A stretch of 64,000 nt of DNA from an uncultured Sulfolobales archaeon (GTDB lineage Archaea; Thermoproteota; Thermoprotei_A; Sulfolobales; NBVN01): NCBI GenBank assembly GCA_938073905.1, contig CALJEN010000010.1, positions 1-64,000 on the forward strand, in the 5' to 3' direction. Position numbers and translations under genes: made by a program. Below, piece by piece: positions 7,431 to 14,727 of the stretch (position 1 is the stretch's first letter; the number at the start of each line of letters is the position of its first letter). The notes beneath the pieces are model-generated. The model saw only the letters and a program-made list of their open reading frames with translations, had not been told where the DNA came from and did not search any database.

Positions 7431-9488
7431 CTAGGATAGAGCTACCTTTCCACTCTCGTCCTCGCCCAGCCTCCTCCTGATCTCCCTGTACTCCCTGACC
7501 ATCTCCTCGAGATCGCTGAGAGATAGCCCCCTCCTCCTCGCCTCCCTCTCCTCCCTGATCCTCCTGACCTTCTCCATGACTTCCTCCATCCTCTTGCGGG
7601 CGTCCGAGCTCACCACGGCGACCCCCTCTAGCGCGCAGTGAAGGACTTCCTTGACGGCCGGGACGGCCATCCCGTCGACGATCTCGGACAGGACGTCGTC
7701 CGGGACGCTGTCCGGGAGCACGAGCCCCACTCCCAGCCTCTCGACCAGGGGTTCGATCTCTCTTAAGCCCTCGGGGATCGGGTTCTCTACGAATACCATA
7801 TCTCCCTGCTTCAAATCCTTCAGCTCCCTCACCTGCTCCGGGGTCCGCACGCTCCTTATCGCGATCAGTCTGCCCTCGGCGATCCCCGTCAGGGCGTAGA
7901 CCAGCCTGGCGTGCTGCTCCCTGACCCTCTCGTGCTCCAGCCTAAGGCTATCGAGGTCCCTTATAGCGTTGGCGAGCCTCTGGGCCAGCTCGTAGACCTT
8001 GCGGTCCCTCATGAGGTCCCTCGAGATGCTCGCGAGCTCCGAGTCTATCACCGACCTCAGCCTGGAGATCTCATCCTCGAGGCTCCTCACCCTGCCCAGC
8101 AGCTGCTTCTTTTCTAGATCGAGAACCTCGAGAGACCTCTCGAGTTCCTCAACCCTCCTCCTCAGGGTTTCGTTCTCTTCGGCTAGAGCCCTGGCTTCGT
8201 GAACGGCCTCGATGACCCTCGCCGGGGGCTCCGCGCCGCTCAGGGTCTCCGCTATCACCTCCTCGACTATGGACGCCACCGGGACTCCCTCGGCTATCCT
8301 CGCCTTGTACCTGTCCAGGCTGAGCGACGATCTGTCGAGCCCCATCTCCACCAGCTTCTCCACCAGCTCCCTCATCTTCCTCTCGACAGACCTGAGGGCC
8401 TCGACGGCCGCGGCCAGGGAGTCTCTCGCGTGGCTGTCTCTGATCTCGGCACCGTGGAGCTTTGCGTACTCCCTAGCTATGGCCTCCTTCTCGTAGGTGG
8501 AGAGGTCCCGCTCGGGAGCGTACAGCCTAGCCCCCAGTGCCGCTGCAACCCTCCTCACGAACTCGGGAGGCTGCTGCCTATCCGTAGCCACTATCGCGAC
8601 CCTCCCCAGGCTCAGCAGCAGGGAGACCACGTCCTCCCGGTCTAGACCCCGAGCGGACTTCAGCGCGACTATGCGCCCGTCCATGTCTAGCGCGGCGAGA
8701 CCCACCTGGATCCCCGGGTCGATCCCCACCACCAGGTACCTCTGGTCTCGGTGGGCCGAGACCAGGCTCTTCAAGAACGCGGGGTTCACCACGGGCTTGA
8801 TCCTCACGACCACGTCGTGCCCGGTGGAGCTCTTCACTAGTCCTCGGAGCCTCTCCCTATCGCAGTACGCCGTGAAGACGGCCGAGCTGATCCCGCCCCT
8901 GCTCCTCCTGAGGGCGACGTCGTAGTCTATTGACGCGGACCTTAGAGCCTCCTCGACCTTCCTGACGGTCTGCGCGACAGCCGACCTGAGGCTGCGCTTA
9001 AACCTCTCGGCGCTGGAGCCGCCCGCTCTGCCCGACCTCCCGGGGTAGACGTATATCTTCACCTTCTTGCTGAAGAGCTCCACCTCCCTGCCGAACCCCC
9101 TGCTTGCCAGGAGGGCAGCGAGCGCGGCCGAGAGCCTAGAGTCTGGCTTCCCGTGCGGTAGCTCGATGCCGGCCTCCCTAGCGACGGCGCGCAGGTCTCT
9201 CAGACCCTCTTCGTCTAGGTTGACCTGGACTAGCCTGAGCCCCGGGGGCAGCAGCTTCGCGAGCCTCAGGAGGTTCCTGAGGGACCCCCCGAGCTCGAGG
9301 ACGTTGTCCACCGCGAGCACGTCGGGCCTGTGCTCCCAGATCATCCTCACCAGTCTACTCGCCGAGACGTCCTCTACCTTCACCAGCACCCCGTCGCGCA
9401 CCACCGCTACAGAGTAGACGAAGTCGCTAAGCCTGCTGCCCTGCTTGACTACGTCTACGCCAAGACATGTGGGGGTACCGTGTTCCAT
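7431..9488 (-). CDS. DUF460 protein, RNase H-like fold with central coiled coil
   Basis: A 685-residue protein of the archaeal DUF460 family. The N-terminal 380 residues hold two RNase H/RuvC-like segments: LGVDVVKQGSR with VLAVDNVLEL, and a second core with VVGIDPGIQVGLAALD and DSHARDSLAAAVEA carrying acidic residues in the positions of a nuclease. Residues about 440-540 are a long heptad coiled coil. The C-terminal third (LKDLKQGDMVFVENP) is specific to the family. Function is not established; a nucleic-acid nuclease or structure-binding role is inferred from the fold. The start is ATG 9488, with a TATA (CTTATTAGG on the minus strand, about 9550-9558) upstream. Confidence 0.78.
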   Translation of the reverse strand: MEHGTPTCLGVDVVKQGSRLSDFVYSVAVVRDGVLVKVEDVSASRLVRMIWEHRPDVLAVDNVLELGGSLRNLLRLAKLLPPGLRLVQVNLDEEGLRDLRAVAREAGIELPHGKPDSRLSAALAALLASRGFGREVELFSKKVKIYVYPGRSGRAGGSSAERFKRSLRSAVAQTVRKVEEALRSASIDYDVALRRSRGGISSAVFTAYCDRERLRGLVKSSTGHDVVVRIKPVVNPAFLKSLVSAHRDQRYLVVGIDPGIQVGLAALDMDGRIVALKSARGLDREDVVSLLLSLGRVAIVATDRQQPPEFVRRVAAALGARLYAPERDLSTYEKEAIAREYAKLHGAEIRDSHARDSLAAAVEALRSVERKMRELVEKLVEMGLDRSSLSLDRYKARIAEGVPVASIVEEVIAETLSGAEPPARVIEAVHEARALAEENETLRRRVEELERSLEVLDLEKKQLLGRVRSLEDEISRLRSVIDSELASISRDLMRDRKVYELAQRLANAIRDLDSLRLEHERVREQHARLVYALTGIAEGRLIAIRSVRTPEQVRELKDLKQGDMVFVENPIPEGLREIEPLVERLGVGLVLPDSVPDDVLSEIVDGMAVPAVKEVLHCALEGVAVVSSDARKRMEEVMEKVRRIREEREARRRGLSLSDLEEMVREYREIRRRLGEDESGKVALS

Positions 9489-9722
9489 CAGTTAGCCCCT
9501 TGGAGGTGCCTAGCTGCGCTCCCTCAATCCGGGGGAACTCCCGCTCGCACCTAATAAGTCTTAGCGATGTGCTGCGAGCGAGGAGGACTCGGCGGCACCC
9601 CGAACCGAGCCTGTTCTCCGGAGCTACTTCAAGCAGAGGGTTTTAACGTGAGGAATCCTCGAGGAGGGGCAGCGGCGGCTCCTCTCTCGCCGCTAATAAT
9701 CTCGCTCTCCCCCTACCTTCCG

Positions 9723-9914
9723 GTGACCACTCTGAGCGATAAGAAGGTCGTTGAGCTGGAGCTGATCGAAGAGTACGTCTACGCTGGCGAGAAGAGGTAC
9801 AGGTTCAAAGTGAGGGGCACCAACGTAATAGTCAACGTCAGGGCCGACAGCGTCGAGGAGGGCATCGAGAGGGCCGTAGAGGTGTTGAAGAAGGTAGGGT
9901 ACCTCGCTACCTAG
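9723..9914 (+). CDS. Small acidic protein of unknown function
   Basis: A 63-residue protein starting at GTG 9723 (MTTLSDKKVVELELIEEYVY...). An upstream in-frame start at 9567 would add 52 residues with no protein-like composition, so the short form is preferred. It reads as three beta strands followed by one helix (EEGIERAVEVLKKVGY), a small alpha/beta fold. A TATA-like GTTTTAACG at about 9641-9649 lies upstream. No family recognised. It is the last gene before the AT-rich island. Confidence 0.5.
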   Translation: MTTLSDKKVVELELIEEYVYAGEKRYRFKVRGTNVIVNVRADSVEEGIERAVEVLKKVGYLAT

Positions 9915-10002
9915 TCACGATTTTAGTAACATGTTTCGAAGGTGAAGCCTAAAGTCAAGGCTAACGGTTTAAGGTCAGTTATTAAGAAGGCGGGGTTGAG
10001 GG

Positions 10003-10116
10003 TTGGAAGAAAGGATTTTGAGGAAACTGCTTGCGACGGCACTGAGAGAAAATGAGATGTTGGAAGAAGTTATTGATTTGCTGGAGGAACGGATTCCGCA
10101 GAGCATTTTCCTATGA
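10003..10116 (+). CDS. Doubtful small ORF in the AT-rich island
   Basis: A 37-codon frame from TTG 10003 preceded by GGGTTGAGGG. It encodes an amphipathic helical peptide (MEERILRKLLATALRENE, then LEEVIDLLEERI) rich in Glu and Leu. The helical pattern and codon-like composition suggest that it was part of a real protein, perhaps a fragment of a larger gene. No family recognised. Confidence 0.2.
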   Translation: MEERILRKLLATALRENEMLEEVIDLLEERIPQSIFL

Positions 10117-10332
10117 CATTGCTATAAGCCCGATTTGCTTAGAAGTATTTGAGAGAAAGTGCTGGAAACCGTCGAGTCGGAGCTGACAATTGCAGCCTAA
10201 TTCCTCCTTTTTCTTTTGCCAGAAAAGGCAAACTTTCGTCAGCATTAAGAAGCCGCAGACTTTAATTAAACGTACGTGCCCTTCAAGGATGGCCTTATTT
10301 ATCTTCTGTCTTTCAACGTGCCAGTTTCGCAC
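10111..10332 (-). CDS. Doubtful ORF following the methyltransferase
   Basis: A 73-codon frame whose GTG start follows directly on the methyltransferase stop (10333-10335), so it could be coupled to it. The product contains four cysteines and a basic stretch (FWQKKKEELGCNCQ) but shows no recognisable domain. It may be non-coding 3' sequence of the island. Confidence 0.2.
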   Translation of the reverse strand: MRNWHVERQKINKAILEGHVRLIKVCGFLMLTKVCLFWQKKKEELGCNCQLRLDGFQHFLSNTSKQIGLIAMS

Positions 10333-11244
10333 TCATCTTTCGTTGGTTCGTAGCTTTTTTAGCATGTTTTCGACCATTTCTTTGATGAGTATATGTTCTG
10401 TTCCCTCTGTTTTAAGTTGTTTAAGCTCTTCTCGAGATAGCTTCTGACATGTTATCGTATAGAATGTGTCTCTTGCAACCCATCTTAACTCGACATTTTT
10501 TAGTTGAGGGGGCAGATGCTCTAAGGGAGGATGGAGGCCAAAAAGCTTATTCTCTCTTACTATTTGAAGGCCTCTTTGGGTTTTTCGTGCACATGGAGAA
10601 AGCCCCTCATCAGCTATGAGCAGAGTTCCCTCTGGTTTGAGCACGCGCACCCATTCTTTGAGAGTGGCTGGGATGTCCGAGAAAGTGTTTATTCCACCTG
10701 AGTGGATGATTACGTCAAATGATTCGTCTTTGAAAGGAAGTTCTTTGACTTGTGCATGAAGAAGGAGTGCCCCAATGCCAGCATTTCTAAGTTTTCTTTG
10801 GGCGACGCGCAGCATTCCCATAGAAAGGTCGACACCGACAAGTTTCAGATCAACGGTTGGATATACTTCTTTGATAAGAATTAACAAAGCTCCCGTTCCG
10901 GTTGAGACGTCAAGAACGTGCTGAGAGGATTTTATGGGGATTCGCTCAATAACCTTCCTGAACTCTTCATGCAAGTTCACTCCTAACCAGCTGTCGTATT
11001 CTTTAATAGCCTCGTCGTATCGCTCAGCCATTTCATCATATTCGAAAACCCATTTTGAATCTTCAGGAGAAATCTCTTCTCGTTTAACAAAGCTTGGGAT
11101 GCCTTCAACTATTGGAAAACGATGCGAAGGATCCTTTTTGCAGATTAGAAGAGTGCCAACGGAGTTAATATCCAAACCACCATGGCATTTAGGGCATCTC
11201 AAAAGCTCCAAAGCTTTTGAAAACTCCAGCTCGCTCATGTCCAT
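10333..11244 (-). CDS. SAM-dependent methyltransferase with N-terminal zinc-ribbon (Trm112-like) segment
   Basis: A 303-residue class I methyltransferase. Residues 13-55 form a Trm112-like ribbon (LLRCPKCHGGLD, C35, then FPIVEGIPSFV), as in UbiE/RlmA-like methyltransferases. Motif I is LDVSTGTGALL near 113-123, and the motif II acid follows in KLVGVDLSMGMLRVAQ. The substrate cannot be inferred: quinone, small molecule or RNA are all possible. The ATG at 11244 has a strong ribosome site (GAGGAGA) and a TATA-like CTTAAAAC about 35 bases upstream. Codon use is AT-rich and unlike the neighbours, which points to transfer. Confidence 0.8.
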   Translation of the reverse strand: MDMSELEFSKALELLRCPKCHGGLDINSVGTLLICKKDPSHRFPIVEGIPSFVKREEISPEDSKWVFEYDEMAERYDEAIKEYDSWLGVNLHEEFRKVIERIPIKSSQHVLDVSTGTGALLILIKEVYPTVDLKLVGVDLSMGMLRVAQRKLRNAGIGALLLHAQVKELPFKDESFDVIIHSGGINTFSDIPATLKEWVRVLKPEGTLLIADEGLSPCARKTQRGLQIVRENKLFGLHPPLEHLPPQLKNVELRWVARDTFYTITCQKLSREELKQLKTEGTEHILIKEMVENMLKKLRTNER

Positions 11245-11278
11245 TCATTTCTCCTCATCAAGTTAGACGGGGGCGGTT

Positions 11279-11443
11279 TTAAGTATTCTTGGAAACTTCA
11301 CGAATCTCGTCATAGGCGCTTACACCCTTAACACGTTCCCTAGGAGTGGCGGAAGCCGCGTGATATGTTAGTTCACCCATCTCATACGGAGCTGCTGAGA
11401 GTTCTTCAAGACCTGAATCTATGAGTCTATCCACTCTCTTCAC
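11279..11443 (-). pseudogene. phoU: phoU remnant (phosphate-transport regulator)
   Basis: A 54-codon open stretch from GTG 11443 reads VKRVDRLIDSGLEELSAAPY, then EMGELTYHAAS and KGVSAYDEIREVS, and then stops. This matches the N-terminal helix pair of PhoU proteins (DRLIDSGLEEL...EMGELTY). The rest of a ~220-residue PhoU is missing. Its GTG overlaps the end of the pstB remnant, the usual pstB-phoU gene order. It is a dead fragment, not a functional gene. Confidence 0.6.
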
Positions 11444-11445
11444 TC

Positions 11446-11815
11446 AACCGAATTCTCCCGCTAGGCATTTCTCCGTTAACTCGTGTTTAGGATTCTCAAA
11501 ACTTGCTTAGTCGGGCCATACTCTATTAACTCGCCGAGATAGAGGAAAGCTACATAGTCTGAAATCCTGGCTGCTTGCTGTATGTTGTGGGTCACGATCG
11601 TAGATCTTCAGCTAGTTTTCTGATGAGAGCCTCCATTTTTGCTGCTATGGGGTCGAGAGCTGAGGTAGACTCATCCGTTAACAGAGCTTCTGGCTCAACA
11701 GCTAAAGACACGCGCTATGCAGAGCCTTTGTTGTCCGCCGGAGAGGCTCGCTCTAGACCTTCTTAAAGTTGTCTTTAACCTCATCCCAAAGATTAGCTAG
11801 CTCCCTCCGGCGTGG
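11446..11815 (-). pseudogene. pstB: pstB remnant (phosphate ABC transporter ATPase), frameshifted
   Basis: Reading the minus strand in successive frames recovers the C-terminal half of PstB: ELANLWDEVKDNFKK, then after a shift LSGGQQRLCIARV (ABC signature), after another shift LAVEPEALLTDESTSALDP (Walker B/D-loop region), then [20 protein letters not shown] (H-loop) and [11 protein letters not shown]. At least three frameshifts or stops break it, and the Walker A half is absent. The pattern is unmistakable for PstB rather than another ABC ATPase. The gene that once imported phosphate here is decayed. Confidence 0.75.
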
Positions 11816-11852
11816 TTTTTAGTTCGAGCCCCCCTGTCGGCTGGGAGCAGAA

Positions 11853-13229
11853 ATGCGCGGTGAAACAGCATCGCTTCGCTTCATAAAGAACCGCGACGTC
11901 CTGGCTAGGTCGGAGCTCCACGGCGACGTCTTGGAAGTGCTGGAGGCCGGTCTCAGAGCAGCCGACCCCGCGTCCTCGGTGCGGAGAGTCCTCGCGAGAA
12001 GGGGAGACGAGGTGTGCGTGCTCGGCGAGTGCGTCAGTGCTGCTCGCGGGGTCCACGTCGTCGGGTTCGGCAAGGCGGGGTTGGGCATGTCCCTGGGGTG
12101 CGAGGACGCTCTCGGAGACCTGATAGCGGGGGGAGTCGTCATAGTCCCCTCTCTGAGCTCCCAGAGGAGGCCGGAGAGGATCGAGGTAGTCGAGGGCGAG
12201 CACCCGATACCCGGCGAGAAAACCCTGAGGGCGAGCCGGAGGCTTGTCGAGTATCTCGGTGAGAGCCTTAAGGAGGGGGATGTAGTCATAGTCCTGATCT
12301 CGGGCGGGGGGTCGGCCCTCTTCGAGATACCGCGCCCTCCCCTGGCTCTGGAGGATGTAGCCGTCACCACGGACCTCCTCATGAAGGCCGGGGCCGATAT
12401 AGTGGAGCTCAACACCGTCCGCAAGCACCTGAGCTTGGTCAAGGGAGGAGGGCTCCTGAGGTTCCTCGAGAGGGCCGACAGGGTCTTCTCCCTCATAATC
12501 TCGGACGTCGTCGGAGACCCCGTGGAGTTCATCGCCTCGGGCCCTACCGAGGCGGACACCACAACGTACAGAGACGCGTACGAGGTGCTCCGGAGGAGGG
12601 GGGCTTGGGACGCCCTCCCGGAGAGGGTCAGGGGCCTCGTCCTGGACGGGCTGTCGGGTAGGGTGCCCGAGACCCCGAAACCGGGAGACCCCCTGCTCGG
12701 CAGGGTCAGGAACGTCATAGTCGCCAGCAACATGATATCCCTCGGGGAGATGGAGAGGAGGGCCGGGGAGCTGGGCTACAGGACCGCGGTGCTGACCTCG
12801 ATGATGGTCGGCGAGGCTAGAGAGGTCGGCAGGTTCCTCGGCGGGGTAGCGCGGCACGTCGCGAAGTACAAGGCACCGGGCGAGAGAGCGATGGTGCTTC
12901 TGGGTGGCGAGACCACAGTAACTGTTAGGGGGCGCGGTCGCGGAGGCAGGAACCAGGAGCTGTGCGTGGGCTTCTCCCTGGCCTCCAGGGGTCTGAGCAA
13001 CGCGGTGCTCGCTTCGATAGGCTCCGACGGGATCGACGGCAACAGCCCGGCAGCCGGCGGGATATGTGACGGGATGCTGGTGGACGAGGCGCTGGGGATG
13101 GGCCTGGACCCGCACAGCTATCTGAGCGACAACGACACCTACGGTCTGCTCAGCAGGCTGGGCAGGGCCATAGTCACGGGCCCCACGGGAACGAACGTCA
13201 ACGACCTAGTCGTCCTAGCGGTGAAGTAG
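11853..13229 (+). CDS. Glycerate 2-kinase (DUF4147/MOFRL family)
   Basis: A 458-residue protein matching archaeal class II glycerate kinases, which phosphorylate D-glycerate to 2-phosphoglycerate in non-phosphorylated or semi-phosphorylated Entner-Doudoroff pathways. Characteristic segments are HVVGFGKAGLGMS, VEGEHPIPGEKT, LISGGGSALFEIP, LNTVRKHLSLVKGG and, in the C-terminal MOFRL domain, LLGGETTVTVRGRGRGGRNQ and SDGIDGNSPAAGG. The ATG at 11853 comes directly after the AT-rich island; GC content and codons are native. The next gene follows after 9 bases and may be co-transcribed. Confidence 0.9.
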   Translation: MRGETASLRFIKNRDVLARSELHGDVLEVLEAGLRAADPASSVRRVLARRGDEVCVLGECVSAARGVHVVGFGKAGLGMSLGCEDALGDLIAGGVVIVPSLSSQRRPERIEVVEGEHPIPGEKTLRASRRLVEYLGESLKEGDVVIVLISGGGSALFEIPRPPLALEDVAVTTDLLMKAGADIVELNTVRKHLSLVKGGGLLRFLERADRVFSLIISDVVGDPVEFIASGPTEADTTTYRDAYEVLRRRGAWDALPERVRGLVLDGLSGRVPETPKPGDPLLGRVRNVIVASNMISLGEMERRAGELGYRTAVLTSMMVGEAREVGRFLGGVARHVAKYKAPGERAMVLLGGETTVTVRGRGRGGRNQELCVGFSLASRGLSNAVLASIGSDGIDGNSPAAGGICDGMLVDEALGMGLDPHSYLSDNDTYGLLSRLGRAIVTGPTGTNVNDLVVLAVK

Positions 13230-13238
13230 GGAGCCCCG

Positions 13239-14648
13239 TTGAGCCTCGTAGACGTAGCCCTGCTGGTCGTCTTCTCCCCCCTGATGCTACTCCTCTCCCT
13301 ACACTCGGCGTACCTGCTGGTGAGCGGTAGGGTCAGGGACGCGCCCGCCCGGGAGCCTAACGAGAGCAGGACTGTTAGCATCGTCGTGCCGGTAAAGAGC
13401 GAGCCCATAGACCTGGTCTGCGAGTGCGTGGAGCACCTGTGTAAGAGCGTGGAGAGCCTCGGGGGCAGAGCGAGCATATACGTGGTGTCGGACGACGATG
13501 AGGAGTACGTGGGGGTTCTGAGGAGCAGGCTGAGCGCTCTGGACCCACCAGTACCGGTCGAGGTCGTGAGACGGAGCGGTCGAGGAGGTCGGGTTGGAGC
13601 GCTGAACTTCGCTCTCAGGAGCCTAGTGAAGAGCGACGTCCTGGTGGTCCTCGACGTAGACGCTAGGCCGGGAGAGGGGTTCTTCGAGGAGCTGCTGAGG
13701 TGCGCCTGGGGGCGGGCTGCGTGCGTAGGCCACTGGGTGGGGTACTGGGCTAGGGACACCAGGATAGCCAGGGCGCTGGCGTTCTCGACCGAGTTGGTCG
13801 CGGCGGCGCTCTACAGGGGCAGGCAGGCGCTGAATCTGCTAGTGTTCCCCCTCGGTTCCGGGACGGCCTTCGATGCGGAGTCCCTCAGGGCCGTCGGGGG
13901 CTGGGAAGAGGGGACGATACAAGACGATGTTATCATAGGGATGAAGCTCTGGGGGTCCGGCTACAGGGTCGGGTACTCGAGCAAAGCCCTCCTGAGAGTC
14001 CTGGTCCCCTCCTCCTACAGGGCCTTCAGAATACAGCAGCTGAAGTGGGCCTACGGGTCGGTGGAGAGCCTGAGGTACAGCTTCAGGTACCTCGACAAGA
14101 GGCTTGGCTTTCTCAGATCGGCCGAGGCTAGGCTGTACGTCCTCCAGTACTTCACCGGGCTCTCGATCCTGGTGGCCTCGGTAGTAGTACCCGTTCTGGC
14201 CTTGGCAACCGGGAGGGACCTGGGCCACTACACCGTGCTCGCCGCCAGCGCGCTCCCCTCTCTCTACGTCGTAGCCGTGATCCGCACCCTCAGGGCCTCC
14301 GGGACCGGGGCTCTCGGAGTGCTCAGAAGGCTCGGGACGGCCTCGGCCATAGGTCTCGCCGTAGCACCTGTAGTAGTCAAGGGGCTGGTCCTGGGCGTTC
14401 TGGGCAGGCGCCCGAAGGCTCCGGTGACCCCCAAGGGTCCGGAAGACCGGGAGAGGTACCGAGAGTACCTGGAGGAGTACGCGGTCGCGACCCTCTCCGC
14501 AGTTCTAGGGATAGCGGCGCTGTCACGGGGGCTCTACGTAGCGTCCGGGTTCGGGTTCCTGCCCGCGATAGCCCTGGCCTACACCCTACTGAGGGCGACC
14601 AGAGACCTCACCGCTCCCGCTTCCGCACTGGTAGGCCGCCGAGAGTAG
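13239..14648 (+). CDS. Membrane glycosyltransferase, family 2
   Basis: A 469-residue processive-type glycosyltransferase. One N-terminal membrane helix (residues 5-28) is followed by a GT-A domain with VSIVVPVKSEP, a metal-binding DxD in VVLDVDARPG, TIQDDVIIGMKLW holding the catalytic acid, and QQLKWAYG as the Q-x-x-K-W variant of the QxxRW motif. At least four C-terminal membrane helices follow. It probably links sugars of a surface polysaccharide or glycolipid at the membrane. Acceptor and sugar are unknown. The TTG start lies 9 bases after the glycerate kinase gene. Confidence 0.82.
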   Translation: MSLVDVALLVVFSPLMLLLSLHSAYLLVSGRVRDAPAREPNESRTVSIVVPVKSEPIDLVCECVEHLCKSVESLGGRASIYVVSDDDEEYVGVLRSRLSALDPPVPVEVVRRSGRGGRVGALNFALRSLVKSDVLVVLDVDARPGEGFFEELLRCAWGRAACVGHWVGYWARDTRIARALAFSTELVAAALYRGRQALNLLVFPLGSGTAFDAESLRAVGGWEEGTIQDDVIIGMKLWGSGYRVGYSSKALLRVLVPSSYRAFRIQQLKWAYGSVESLRYSFRYLDKRLGFLRSAEARLYVLQYFTGLSILVASVVVPVLALATGRDLGHYTVLAASALPSLYVVAVIRTLRASGTGALGVLRRLGTASAIGLAVAPVVVKGLVLGVLGRRPKAPVTPKGPEDRERYREYLEEYAVATLSAVLGIAALSRGLYVASGFGFLPAIALAYTLLRATRDLTAPASALVGRRE

Positions 14649-14727
14649 AGCGTCAAGCCTAGACGCTCTGGGTGCTACGGGGAGACGCGCTCCGGCAGCA
14701 GGCGGCTCCGGGAGAGCCGCGGAAGAG

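Larger units (their letters stand above)
9915..11815. other. AT-rich island, probably foreign DNA
   Basis: Base composition changes sharply at about 9915 and returns to GC-rich at about 11820. Inside, codons such as AAA, GAA, TTT and ATT replace the AAG, GAG, TTC and ATA of the flanking genes. It holds one intact methyltransferase gene, two doubtful small frames, and remnants of pstB and phoU. I see no integrase, transposase, terminal repeat or tRNA at either edge, so how it entered is unknown. Confidence 0.65.

Noticed and set aside
11575-11766. A 63-codon open frame on the plus strand.
   Set aside because: It is antisense to the pstB remnant, which explains the sequence.
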